Origin: AC-32 sp963746155
Lineage (GTDB): Bacteria; Actinomycetota; Thermoleophilia; Gaiellales; Gaiellaceae
Reading direction: 5' to 3'
DNA length: 64,000 bases
NCBI GenBank assembly: GCA_963746155.1
Contig: CAVVAB010000001.1
Coordinates: 186,001-250,000, forward strand
Shown here: in pieces, positions 34,077-43,702 of the stretch
How the letters are laid out: each line of letters opens with the position of its first letter
How positions within the stretch are numbered: the stretch's first letter is position 1
Notes under the pieces: generated by a model
What the model saw: the letters and a program-made list of their open reading frames with translations, nothing else
Told to the model about the DNA's origin: nothing
Databases searched by the model: none
Made by a program: the position numbers and the translations under genes

Positions 34077-35043
34077 GTGCCGATCCGGATCGGGACCTGT
34101 TCCTGGGCCGACGACTCGCTGACGCGCTACTTCTACCCGCCGGGGGTGAAGGGAGCCGAGGAGCGGCTGCGCTACTACGCCGACCGCTTCGACGTGGTCG
34201 AGGCGAACTCGACCTACTACCGCCTGCCCGACCGGGAGCTGGTCGAGCGCTGGGCCGAGCGCACGCCCGACGGCTTCGTCATGCACGTCAAGGCGTTCGG
34301 CGTGATGACGCGCCACCCGGTCAAGGTCGAGCAGCTCCCGCCTGACCTGCGCGACGAGGCGCCCGTCGACGAGCGCGGCCGCATCGACCGCCCGCCGCGC
34401 GAGTTTCGGGCGGAGATCTTCCGCCGCTTCCACGAGGCGCTCGAGCCGCTGCGCGAGACGGGGAAACTCGGCGGGATCCTGATGCAGTTCCCGCCCTACG
34501 TCGTCGTCAAGCCCCTCTCGTTCGAGTACCTCGAGTGGGCGCAGGAGCAGCTGGGCGGCGACGAGATGCTGGTCGAGTTCCGTCACGCGAGCTGGCTCGA
34601 GGGCGAGAGCCGTACCGAGACGCTCGAGCTTCCTCGAGCGGCACGGGATGACCTACGTGATCGTCGACGCGCCGCAGACCGGCGGCAAGAACGTCCTCCC
34701 CACGGTGGTCGCCACCACCAGCCCGACCGCCTACATCCGCTTCCACGGACGCAACGCGGGCACCTGGAACAAGCGCACCGGCAGCGCGGCCGAGCGCTTC
34801 GACCACCTCTACTCCGAGGAGGAGCTCGGGGAGTGGGTCGCGCCGCTGGCCGAGCTCTCGGGCGCCGCCGAGAACGTCTACGCGATGTTCAACAACAACG
34901 GCCGCTCGACGATCCCGTCGCCGGGTCTCGGCGAGCACGCGGAGGGCGAGGTCATCGCGCAGGCGCCCGTGAACGCGCAGATGCTGCGCGGCCTGCTCGA
35001 GCGGGAGGGCCTGCCTGTCACCCCGGCTCCGGCCGCCGCGTAG
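34077..35043 (+). CDS. DUF72 family protein (YecE-like), frameshifted
   Basis: A DUF72 TIM-barrel-like protein of ~321 residues after frame repair. The first frame has IRIGTCSWADDSLTRYFYPPG, ANSTYYRLPD and PDGFVMHVKAFG, then GGILMQFPPYVV and EFRHASWLEGE. Near 34628-34640 one extra base shifts the frame; the next gives FLERHGMTYVIVDAPQTG, TAYIRFHGRN and VYAMFNNNGRS, the family end. Function of DUF72 proteins is unknown. GTG 34077 is preceded 6 nt upstream by TACGAT, so it is probably leaderless. Confidence 0.82.
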
Positions 35044-35054
35044 CATTCCGGCCG

Positions 35055-36077
35055 ATGAAACCCTGGTCGTACGAGCTCGCGGGCCGCCTGGAGGAGCACG
35101 TCGTCGAGAGCGAGGTGCTGAAGGGCAACCCGCTCGGCGACCCGCACGAGCGCCCGCTCTGGGTCTACCTCCCGCCCGGCTACGACGAGGATGCCGACCG
35201 GCGCTACCCGAGCATCTACGCGATCCAGGGGCTCACCGGCCAGCTCGACATGTGGCGCAACCGCTTTCCGTTCCGGCGCAACTTCCCGGAGCTCGTGGAC
35301 GAGCTGTTCGCGGCCGAGGGCTCGCCGCAGGCGCTCGTCGTGTTCGTCGACGCCTGGACGTCGCTCGGCGGGAGCCAGTTCATCGACTCGCCGGGAACCG
35401 GCCGCTACCTCACCCACATCTGCGACGAGCTCGTGCCGTTCGTCGACGAGCGCTACCGGACGCTCGAGGGGCCCGGGCACCGAGGGATCGCAGGCAAGTC
35501 GAGCGGCGGCTACGGCGCGATGGTCGACCCGATGCTGCGGCCCGACGTCTTCGGCGGGCTCGCCACCCACGCAGGCGACGCGCTCTTCGAGATGTGCTAT
35601 CTGCCCGACTTCCGCAAGTCCGTGCGCGCGCTGCGCGACAACTACGACGGCTCGTTCGAGCGCTTCTGGGAGGACTTCCACAGCCGGCCCCCGCTCTCGA
35701 AGGAGACCGACTACCACCTCCTGAACGACTGGTGCATGGCCGCCTGCTACTCGGCCGACGAGGACGGGACCGTGCAGATGCCGTACGACACCTTCACGGG
35801 CGAGCTGCGGCCCGAGATCTGGGAGCGCTGGCTCGCCTGGGACCCGGTGCGCATGGTTCCCGAGCACGCCGATGCGCTGCGCTCGATGAAGGCGATCTAC
35901 GTCGACTGCGGCAAGCGCGACCAGTTCTTCCTCGACCTCGGCGCCGAGGCGTTCAGGCAGGCGCTCGAGGCGATCGGCGTGACGGACATCTTCTTCGAGC
36001 TCTTCGACGGGACGCACTCCGGGATCGAGTACCGCTATCCCCTTGCTTTGAAGTACCTGGCGGAGCGCCTGGCGTGA
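35055..36077 (+). CDS. Alpha/beta hydrolase of the esterase D/antigen 85-like group
   Basis: A 340-residue cytoplasmic esterase: LWVYLPPGYDEDADRRYPSI at the start of the core, IAGKSSGGYGAMV with the nucleophile elbow GKSSGG (Ser in the GxSxG position), and a catalytic His near DGTHSGIEYRYP. A cap insertion of ~70 residues (FERFWEDFHSRPPLSKE) precedes the C-terminal part. No signal peptide is seen, unlike secreted Ag85-type mycolyltransferases, so a general esterase role is likelier. TAGCAT lies 8 nt before ATG 35055. Its stop overlaps the next GTG. Confidence 0.85.
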   Translation: MKPWSYELAGRLEEHVVESEVLKGNPLGDPHERPLWVYLPPGYDEDADRRYPSIYAIQGLTGQLDMWRNRFPFRRNFPELVDELFAAEGSPQALVVFVDAWTSLGGSQFIDSPGTGRYLTHICDELVPFVDERYRTLEGPGHRGIAGKSSGGYGAMVDPMLRPDVFGGLATHAGDALFEMCYLPDFRKSVRALRDNYDGSFERFWEDFHSRPPLSKETDYHLLNDWCMAACYSADEDGTVQMPYDTFTGELRPEIWERWLAWDPVRMVPEHADALRSMKAIYVDCGKRDQFFLDLGAEAFRQALEAIGVTDIFFELFDGTHSGIEYRYPLALKYLAERLA

Positions 36078-36742
36078 TCGCGGGCGCGGCAGGGGTCGCC
36101 GCGGCCGCGCTGATCTGCCTCGACCCGGGCCACGGGACACCGGCTGCGGTCGGGCGGCAGGTCGAGCCGATCGGGCCGAGCTCGAAGGTGATGAAGATCA
36201 AGGACGGCGGAGGCGCCCGCGGCGAGGCTGCGGTCGCGCTGGCAATCGCGAGGCGGACACGGGCGTTGCTGCTCGCGCGTGGCTACCGGGTCGCGATGAC
36301 GCGTACCGGCCCGACGATCAGGCTCCCGAACGGAGACGGCAACATCGCGCGCGCGAAGTTCTGCAACCGGCGACACGCCGCGCTGATGGTGCGAATCCAC
36401 GCCGACGGCTCGACAGATCGCTCCCAGCACGGCGTCACGACGCTCGTCCCCGCCTGGCATCGCGGCTGGACGGACGACATCTACAAGCCGAGCCTCGCAG
36501 CAGGTCGCGCGATCCAGAAGTCGGTCGTCACTGCGACGGGCGCCGCCAACCGCGGGATCCTGAGGCGCTCCGACCTGACCGGCTTCAACTGGGCGAACGT
36601 TCCCGCGGTTCTCGTCGAGACGGGCTTCCTCTCGAACCCGACCGAGGCCCGCCGGCTGAAGACGCCCGCCTACCAGCAGCGCATCGCGACGGGCCTCGCC
36701 AACGGCGTCGGCGGGTTCATCGCACTGCCGACGAAGCGCTAG
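36074..36742 (+). CDS. N-acetylmuramoyl-L-alanine amidase (amidase_3)
   Basis: A 222-residue zinc amidase that splits the bond between MurNAc and the stem peptide. Zinc ligands are visible: His in CLDPGHG (about 15-21), Glu in GGARGEAAVAL and His in MVRIHADG; the catalytic Glu lies in VLVETGFLSNP. The N-terminus MIAGAAGVAAAALI is hydrophobic and runs straight into the first strand, so export, if any, depends on an atypical signal. The GTG overlaps the esterase stop (GTGA). Confidence 0.85.
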   Translation: MIAGAAGVAAAALICLDPGHGTPAAVGRQVEPIGPSSKVMKIKDGGGARGEAAVALAIARRTRALLLARGYRVAMTRTGPTIRLPNGDGNIARAKFCNRRHAALMVRIHADGSTDRSQHGVTTLVPAWHRGWTDDIYKPSLAAGRAIQKSVVTATGAANRGILRRSDLTGFNWANVPAVLVETGFLSNPTEARRLKTPAYQQRIATGLANGVGGFIALPTKR

Positions 36743-36793
36743 GCACTAACTTGCGCCCGGAGGCGGAGGTCGGATGATCGCCGTGCCGTCGCG

Positions 36794-37027
36794 CTAGACG
36801 CACTTGAAGTCGTACCCAGGCGGTCGCCATCTCCACTTCTGCGTTGTCCCCCAGCCGACGCTTCCGGCCGGGAGGGCGTTATTGCCGGATCCGTCGACCG
36901 TGCAGAACGTGTCCGACCTGTAACCGCCGATCGTCGCCTGGTATCCGAGGTACGCCCCCGGAAGCAGGATGGCAGCGGTCCCGAGCGTGAGGCCGGCGAG
37001 GATCGCTGACCCCCGCCTTGGAGTCAC
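36794..37027 (-). CDS. Small single-pass membrane protein
   Basis: 77 residues: one helix (ILAGLTLGTAAILLPGAYLGY) and an extracellular tail with two Cys (DTFCTVDG and DFKCV) that could form a disulfide, and a Trp-rich stretch WGTTQKWRWRPPG. No family recognised. Its GTG overlaps the stop of the upstream minus-strand gene (GTGA), so the two are coupled. Confidence 0.6.
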   Translation of the reverse strand: MTPRRGSAILAGLTLGTAAILLPGAYLGYQATIGGYRSDTFCTVDGSGNNALPAGSVGWGTTQKWRWRPPGYDFKCV

Positions 37028-37305
37028 TTGCCGGAGCGGCCCCGCATCTCCTCGGCGGCCGCGCGGCCACGTTCGTGCACCGCCTCCCGCTTGTCCTCGA
37101 CGCCGGGGTCGGCCTCCGCCTGGTCGATCGTCGGCTCGGCCGGCACCTCGCGCTCGTCCTCCTCCGGGCGCGACTCGTCGAGCTTCCGGCGCAGCTCTTC
37201 GGCGCGGGGGTCGGTCTCGGAGACCTGCTTTCGCCGGAGCGTGCGATAGGCCGCCGCCCCGGCGACACCGGCCGCCGCGGCCAGCCACGCGATCCGGGCT
37301 CTCAC
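37024..37305 (-). CDS. Small charged protein with N-terminal membrane helix
   Basis: 93 residues: a short N-terminal helix IAWLAAAAGVAGAAAYRTL, then a highly charged region (RAEELRRKLDESRPEEDEREV) of coiled-coil type that ends KREAVHERGRAAAEEMRGR. It resembles the small YtxH-like membrane-tethered proteins but is not a firm match. GTG 37305 has TAGCAT at 37318-37313, 7 nt upstream, which fits a leaderless start. It is divergent from rpsF. Confidence 0.6.
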   Translation of the reverse strand: MRARIAWLAAAAGVAGAAAYRTLRRKQVSETDPRAEELRRKLDESRPEEDEREVPAEPTIDQAEADPGVEDKREAVHERGRAAAEEMRGRSGK

Positions 37306-37416
37306 GACGCCGATGCTACACTGCCCGCCTTCCTGCCTTGCCATCGCGTCGTCCGTTCCCGAGCGACGCCGGCCGGCGAGGCCGCCTGAGACCGAAGGAA
37401 GGGAGGATTCGGGAGC

Positions 37417-37800
37417 GTGACCGACTACGAGATTCTGCTGATGCTCGATCCGGAGCTGCCGGAGGAGCGCCAGACCGAGATCGTCACCCGCGTGCGCGAG
37501 CAGGTCGAGACGAACGGCAGCTGGGACAAGCACGAGCCGTGGGGCCGGCGCCGTCTCGCGTACGAGATCGACCACAAGCCCGACGGCGTCTACCACCTGA
37601 TGACCTTCGCGGCCGAGCCGGAGACGCTCGACGAGGTCTCGCGCGTGCTCAAGATCACCGACGGCGTCATGCGCCACATGGCCGTGCGCCGGGTCAAGGG
37701 CGGCACGACCCGGCCGCCCGAGCCGAGCCCCGAAGAGCCCGTAGCGGCGGCTGCGCCCGCGAGTCAGGATTCAGAACCGGAAAGCACGCCCGAGAGCTGA
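37417..37800 (+). CDS. rpsF: 30S ribosomal protein S6
   Basis: A 127-residue S6: TDYEILLMLDPELPEE, WGRRRLAYEIDHKPDGVYHLMTF and MRHMAVRRVKG are family landmarks. The last ~30 residues are a Pro/Ala/Glu tail beyond the usual ~95-100, a common S6 variation. It binds S18 and the central domain of 16S rRNA. GTG 37417 is preceded by GGGAGG. It is first of rpsF-ssb-rpsR-rplI. A possible -10 TACACT lies at 37317-37322. Confidence 0.95.
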   Translation: MTDYEILLMLDPELPEERQTEIVTRVREQVETNGSWDKHEPWGRRRLAYEIDHKPDGVYHLMTFAAEPETLDEVSRVLKITDGVMRHMAVRRVKGGTTRPPEPSPEEPVAAAAPASQDSEPESTPES

Positions 37801-37815
37801 GAGGAGAGGGAAGGA

Positions 37816-38256
37816 ATGGCCAACATCAACCGCGTCGTCCTCGTCGGAAACCTCACGCGAGATCCCGAGCTGCGGCACACGCCGAGCGGAACGGCCGTCT
37901 GCAAGCTTCGCCTCGCCGTCAACACGCGCCAGAAGGACGGGAGCACTGGCGAATGGGGCGACAAGCCCAACTATTTCGACGTCACCGTCTGGGGCAACCA
38001 GGGCGAGAGCTGTGCGCAGTACCTCTCGAAGGGCCGACCCGTCGGCGTCGACGGCCGGCTCGACTGGCGCGAGTGGGAGGCCCAGGACGGCACCAAGCGC
38101 CAGGCGGTCGAGATCATCGCCGACAGCGTCCAGTTCCTCGGCGGCCGTCCCGACGGCGAGAACGCCCAGCAGCCCGAATTCGTCCCGAGCGGCGCGGCCG
38201 CGCCTGCCGAGAGCGCCGACTTCGGCACCGCCTCCGACGACGACATCCCGTTCTGA
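37816..38256 (+). CDS. ssb: Single-stranded DNA-binding protein
   Basis: 146 residues with one OB fold (NRVVLVGNLTRDPELRHTPSG to about residue 108) and a short linker ending in the acidic tip DDDIPF that recruits replication and repair partners. Located between rpsF and rpsR as in most bacteria. GAGAGGGAAGGA precedes the ATG. The stop shares one base with the rpsR ATG. Confidence 0.96.
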   Translation: MANINRVVLVGNLTRDPELRHTPSGTAVCKLRLAVNTRQKDGSTGEWGDKPNYFDVTVWGNQGESCAQYLSKGRPVGVDGRLDWREWEAQDGTKRQAVEIIADSVQFLGGRPDGENAQQPEFVPSGAAAPAESADFGTASDDDIPF

Positions 38257-38522
38257 TGGCGCAACGGGGCGACCAGCGACAGCAGCGCAAGCGGGGCACC
38301 GCTCCCGGCGGGCCGATCCGCAAGCGCAACTGCTACTTCTGCCGCGAGAAGGTGGAAGAGGTCGACTACAAGAACATGAACCAGCTCCGGCGCTACGTCT
38401 CGGAGAAGGGCAAGATCCGCTCGCGGCGGATCACGGGCGCCTGCCGCCGGCACCAGCGCCAGGTCGCGGCCGCGGTCAAGCGGGCCCGCGAGATGGCACT
38501 CCTCCCCTACTCCAGCAGCTAG
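38256..38522 (+). CDS. rpsR: 30S ribosomal protein S18
   Basis: 88 residues: KRNCYFCREKVEEVDYKN, then LRRYVSEKGKIRSRRITG and the basic end CRRHQRQVAAAVKRAREMALLPY. The pattern C-x2-C near residue 27 and a further Cys before RRH indicate the zinc-binding (C+) form. It pairs with S6 in the small subunit. ATG 38256 overlaps the ssb stop. Confidence 0.95.
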   Translation: MAQRGDQRQQRKRGTAPGGPIRKRNCYFCREKVEEVDYKNMNQLRRYVSEKGKIRSRRITGACRRHQRQVAAAVKRAREMALLPYSSS

Positions 38523-38528
38523 CGGCTC

Positions 38529-39210
38529 ATGCAAGTAATTCTCCGTCAGGACGTCGACAAGCTCGGGCTGCGCGGCGACGTGGTCGACGTTGCGCGCGGC
38601 TACGCTCGCAACTTCCTGCTCCCGCGCAAGCTCGCCGAGACGGCGACTCCGGCCAAGGTCGCGGAGGTGCGCAAGCACGAGGAGAAGCGCGCCAAGCAGG
38701 AGGCGCAGAGCGTCGAGCAGGCGCAGGAGATCGTGGCGAGGCTCGAGGCGGACGAGCTCCGCTTCGACGCCCCGGCCGGCGAGACCGGCACGCTCTTCGG
38801 CTCGGTCACCGCGACGAACATCGTCGAGGAGGTCTGGAGCTCGAAGAAGACGCGCATCGACCGGCGCAAGATCGACCTGGCCGGAACCGATCAAGCGGAT
38901 CGGGCGCTACGAGATCCCGGTGACGCTCTTCGGCGAGGTGACGGCGACGCTGCGGGTCGCGGTCGTCCCCGAAGGCGGCGAGCTGCCGCCGCAGGAGGAG
39001 CTCGACGCGATCGCGGCGGCAGAGGCCGAGGCCGAGGCAGCCGCGCAGGCAGAGGCCGAGGCCGAGCACGCGCAGGCGGAGGCCGTGATCGAGGCCGTCG
39101 TCGCCGAGGAAGAGGAGCCAGCGGCCGAGGCTGAGGCCGAGGACGGCGCGGAGGCGGCCGCCGAGACGGGCCGACGAACAGCGCGAGCTCGTCCGAGACC
39201 GACCGCGTAA
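38529..39210 (+). CDS. rplI: 50S ribosomal protein L9 with long acidic C-terminal extension (frameshifted)
   Basis: The N-terminal domain reads MQVILRQDVDKLGLRGDVV and YARNFLLPRKLA, the L9 signature, then the connecting helix and GTLFGSVTATNIVEEV. After RRKIDL near 38880 one extra base shifts the frame; the other frame continues PEPIKRIGRYEIPVTLFGEV and EGGELPPQEEL, the normal L9 end. L9 usually stops near 148-150 residues, but here ~75 further residues rich in Ala/Glu follow, ending GRRTARARPRPTA. Such extensions occur in some actinobacterial lineages. An intact L9 is expected, so the shift is probably a sequence error. Confidence 0.88.
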
Positions 39211-39238
39211 GGCGCTCGCTTGCGACGCCGACCATAGA

Positions 39239-39272
39239 GTCCGTGCCGGCTTGGCCGGCGCGGACGTTTAAA
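39239..39272 (+). terminator. Terminator after the rpsF-rplI operon
   Basis: GTCCGTGCCGGC (39239-39250), loop TTG, GCCGGCGCGGAC (39254-39265): a 12-bp stem with one G-T pair, followed by GTTTAAAC. It ends the ribosomal operon and separates it from dnaB. Confidence 0.7.
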
Positions 39273-39378
39273 CAAAAGCGCACAGCCTTCTCCACAGGCG
39301 CCGGGGGCCCTGTGGAATTCATCACGAACTTTCCGCTCGGAGCGGGCAAATCGCCCACAGGCGTCGTCCGGGGCAAGT

Positions 39379-39394
39379 GGGAACATGCGTTCCC
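39379..39394. promoter_or_regulatory. LexA/SOS-box-like palindrome upstream of dnaB
   Basis: GGGAACATGCGTTCCC: the core GAACATGCGTTC fits the Gram-positive/actinobacterial SOS box (CGAACRNRYGTTYC) at every position except the first C. It lies ~100 bp before the preferred dnaB start. Confidence 0.5.
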
Positions 39395-39495
39395 TTATGC
39401 CTGCAAAACGCGCTCTACCCGACACGACCGGCCCTGTCGAAAGTCGGGTCGTCCAGACCTTCCGCGCCCGCTCCGAGCGTGGTTTGGTAACGCCG

Positions 39496-40845
39496 ATGGC
39501 CCAACTCGCCCAGGCCTCGCAGACCGCCCCGGTTCCGCCGCAGAATCTCGAGGCTGAGGAGTCAGTCCTCGGCGCGATGATGCTCTCCCCCGGCGCGATC
39601 GGGGCGGTCAGCGAAGTGTTGGACGCAGGGGACTTCTACCGCGGAAGCCACGGCAGCATCTACCGCGCTGCGCTCGGCCTCTACGGCCGCGGCGAGCCCG
39701 TCGACGCGATCACGCTCGTCGACGAGCTCGAGGAGCGCAGCGAGCTCGAGGACGTGGGCGGCCGCGTCCGGATCCACGAGCTCGCAGCCCTGGTCCCGGC
39801 GAGCTCGAACGCCGGGCACTACGCGCGCATCGTGCGGGAGATGGCCACGCTCCGCGGGCTGATTCGGGCGGGTGGCGAGATATCGACCCTCGGCTGGGAG
39901 CGGCCGGGAGAAGCGACCGACCTCGTCGACCGGGCGGAGCAGATCGTCTTCGATCTCTCCCAGGCTCGCGTCACGAGCGAGTTCAGCCACATCGAAGAGC
40001 TGCTGAAGGACAGCTTCGAACGCATTACCGCGCTCTACGAGGCCGGCGCCGACGTGACGGGAACCCCGTCCGGCTATCGCGACCTCGACCGGCTTACCTC
40101 CGGCTTCCAGCCGGGGAACCTGATCATCGTCGCCGCCCGCCCGAGCATGGGCAAGTCCGGCCTCGGCCTCTGCATCGCCGCCAACCTCGCCGTCCGCGGG
40201 GAGCAGCCGGTCGCGGTCTTCACGCTCGAGATGTCGAAGTCGGAGGTGACCCAGCGCCTGATGTGCAGCGAGGCCAAGGTCGAGTCGCAGCGCCTCCGCA
40301 CCGGCAAGCTCGCCGCCGACGACTGGCCGCGGCTGACGGCCGCCTGCGACCGGCTCGCCAAGGCGCCGATCTACGTCGACGACACCGGCTCGATCACGAT
40401 GATGGAGATCCGCTCGAAGGCCCGGCGTCTCAAGTCGCGCGAGCCCAATCTCGGGCTGATCGTGGTCGACTACATGCAGCTGATGACCTCGGGCGCGTCG
40501 GTCGAGAACCGCGTGCAGGAGGTCTCGCAGATCTCCCGCCAGCTGAAGGTGCTCGCGCGCGACCTCGACGTCCCGATCCTGGCGATGTCGCAGCTCTCCC
40601 GCGCCGTCGAGCAGCGCCACGACAAGCGCCCGATCCTCTCCGACCTGCGCGAGTCCGGCTCGATCGAACAGGACGCCGACCTCGTCCTCTTCATCTACCG
40701 CGACGAGTACTACAACGACGAGTCGGATCAGCAGGGCATCGCCGAGGTGCACGTCGCGAAGCACCGCAACGGGCCGACCGACACGGTTCGGCTCTCCTTC
40801 CTGAAGCGCTACGCCAAGTTCGCCGACCTCGCCCCCGCTGCCTGA
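39496..40845 (+). CDS. dnaB: Replicative DNA helicase DnaB
   Basis: 449 residues. The N-terminal domain begins PPQNLEAEESVLGAMMLSP, the usual DnaB opening; the RecA-like C-terminal domain has Walker A ARPSMGKSG (about 214-222), LIVVDYMQLM (Walker B) and the end YRDEYYNDES and GPTDTVRLSFLKRYAKF. It unwinds DNA ahead of the replisome as a hexamer. No intein is present. The open frame extends upstream to 39385, but residues before ATG 39496 have no DnaB homology. A terminator and LexA-like box separate it from the ribosomal operon. Confidence 0.93.
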   Translation: MAQLAQASQTAPVPPQNLEAEESVLGAMMLSPGAIGAVSEVLDAGDFYRGSHGSIYRAALGLYGRGEPVDAITLVDELEERSELEDVGGRVRIHELAALVPASSNAGHYARIVREMATLRGLIRAGGEISTLGWERPGEATDLVDRAEQIVFDLSQARVTSEFSHIEELLKDSFERITALYEAGADVTGTPSGYRDLDRLTSGFQPGNLIIVAARPSMGKSGLGLCIAANLAVRGEQPVAVFTLEMSKSEVTQRLMCSEAKVESQRLRTGKLAADDWPRLTAACDRLAKAPIYVDDTGSITMMEIRSKARRLKSREPNLGLIVVDYMQLMTSGASVENRVQEVSQISRQLKVLARDLDVPILAMSQLSRAVEQRHDKRPILSDLRESGSIEQDADLVLFIYRDEYYNDESDQQGIAEVHVAKHRNGPTDTVRLSFLKRYAKFADLAPAA

Positions 40846-40847
40846 AC

Positions 40848-41075
40848 ATGTACGAGCAGACCGTCGTTGTCCTCGCCCGCGCAACGAGCTTCACCGTGGT
40901 CTGCCAGTGCTGCGCCGAGCTCGAGCCCCAGAGCGAGTACACGGGACTGACCGCGCACGGGTCGCTGCGGCTCGAGGACGACCTCGGCTGGACGACGTGC
41001 CCGCGCGGCCACCGGATCCGCGTGATCAGAGCCGGCTCGGCGGTCGCCGCCGAGGCGACCTCGCCGCTCTGGTAG
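40848..41075 (+). CDS. Small putative metal-binding protein
   Basis: 75 residues with VVCQCCAELEP and TTCPRGHRIRVI: Cys pairs and a Cys-x3-His typical of a zinc ribbon-like site. No family recognised. The ATG lies 2 nt after the dnaB stop (TGAACATG), so translation is coupled to dnaB. It fills the gap before purA without overlap. Confidence 0.6.
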   Translation: MYEQTVVVLARATSFTVVCQCCAELEPQSEYTGLTAHGSLRLEDDLGWTTCPRGHRIRVIRAGSAVAAEATSPLW

Positions 41076-41134
41076 TAGGCACAACTCGGACCGCGTCGAT
41101 CCTCCAGCCGGTCGCATCAGGCAAACTCCAGCCC

Positions 41135-42426
<1,292 letters not shown>

Positions 42427-42430
<4 letters not shown>

Positions 42431-43188
42431 GCGGGCGCGCGGCCCTTCAGGGCGGACGCGCGCGCGCGAAGCGTGAAGCCGCCGGCCGGCTCGCCGATCC
42501 GGCTGAAGTACTCGTCTCGGATCGCGTTCTGCGTCTCCTCCGGAAGCCCGACGAGGTACTGGCCGCCAGGGCCGACGCCGAGCATGAAGAGGCCCCAGAG
42601 CTCGTCGAAGTCCCTGTACGTGCTCGAGACCTCGAGCGAGCTCGTCTCCACTTCCGCGAGGCCTGCGTCGTTTCCGAGCTCGCCTAACCCGTCCTGAGCG
42701 CTGTACGGGAAGCGCTCACCCTCGGCGCCGGGCACGACCTCGTTGACCGACGTCCAGAACACGTCCAGCAGCTGCATGTCCGGGAAGTTCCACGAGCACG
42801 CGGCGACGATCCCGCCGCCACGCACGACCCGCCGCATCTCGGCCAGGCCGACGACCGGGTCTTCGAGGAAGTGGATCACGAGCTGCGCGAGCGCGGCATC
42901 GAACCTCCCGTCTGGCCACGGCAGGTTTTCGGCGGCTCCCTCGCGGACATCGGCCTCGGGGACGCGCGCCTTGCAGGCTTCGACGAGCGGGGACGGGTCG
43001 ACCGCGGCGACCGAAGCGGCACCGAGCCGCTCGGCGAGCTCCTGGGTCAGGATCCCGGAGCCGCACCCGACGTCGAGCACGGCCTGCCCCGGCTCGATGC
43101 CGGCCCAGTCCACGAACATCGGCGCAAGCACCGCCGAGTAGCGGCCCATGAACCGGTCGTATGCGTCACCCGAGACGGCGAAGGTCAT
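42427..43188 (-). CDS. Class I SAM-dependent methyltransferase
   Basis: A 253-residue UbiE/Methyltransf_11-type enzyme: AVLDVGCGSGILTQELAE (SAM motif I), AAVDPSPLV (motif II), and PDGRFDAALAQLVIHFLED (motif IV). The C-terminal part (YLVGLPEETQNAIRDEYF) is a substrate lid. The substrate is unknown. The ATG has TAAATA at 43200-43195, 6 nt upstream, a clear leaderless layout. It follows mobA/fdhD on the same strand but has its own promoter inside the mobA end. Confidence 0.88.
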
Positions 43189-43702
43189 CCGCGGTATTTA
43201 CGTTCGCGAGCAGGGCCGGGTCAAGCTGGAGCCGCACCGTCTCGAGCTCGTCGAGCGCGTCCCGGAGCGCGAGCCTGCCGTCGGCGAGACCCCGCTCGAG
43301 CACGGGAAGGGCGCTCTTCGAATACGCGCCCGGCAGCGGCCCGGTCTGCGGGACCGCGGCGTCGGAGCAGGCGTCGGCCAGCTCGAGCAGAAGCGCGGGC
43401 GTGACGAGAGGGGTGTCGACCGGAAGGACGACGCAGAGGTCGGTGGTCGCCGCGCGCAGGCCCGCCACGAGACCGGCGATTGCGGCGCGAGTCTCGCTCC
43501 CGTCGTCAAGGACGGGGAACGGGAGGTCGAGCCCGTCCGCGGCCTTGCCGATGGCGATCCGCTCTTGGCACGTCTCGCCGAGGATCCGCCATGCGCGCTC
43601 GGCAAGCATCTCTCCGTTCAGCTCCGCGAGCGCCTTGGGCGAGCCGAAACGCGTGCTCGCGCCTCCGACCAGCAGCACGCCGGTCAGGTCAGGACGCGCC
43701 AC
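43166..43702 (-). CDS. mobA: Molybdenum cofactor guanylyltransferase (MobA-like)
   Basis: A nucleotidyltransferase of ~178 residues: TGVLLVGGASTRFGSPKAL (nucleotide-binding loop), VLPVDTPLVTPALL (metal-binding Asp) and NVNTADDLRRLG at the end, the MobA/GTP:MPT guanylyltransferase pattern. MobA attaches GMP to molybdopterin to give the bis-MGD cofactor used by formate dehydrogenases. It overlaps the end of fdhD (by 19 bp from GTG 43702; GTG 43678 would remove the overlap), so both are one operon. The pairing supports a formate dehydrogenase role. Confidence 0.85.
   Translation of the reverse strand: MARPDLTGVLLVGGASTRFGSPKALAELNGEMLAERAWRILGETCQERIAIGKAADGLDLPFPVLDDGSETRAAIAGLVAGLRAATTDLCVVLPVDTPLVTPALLLELADACSDAAVPQTGPLPGAYSKSALPVLERGLADGRLALRDALDELETVRLQLDPALLANVNTADDLRRLG

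Noticed and set aside
39385..39495. DnaB start at ATG 39385
   Set aside because: That ATG lies inside the LexA-like palindrome and the 37 extra residues have no DnaB similarity.
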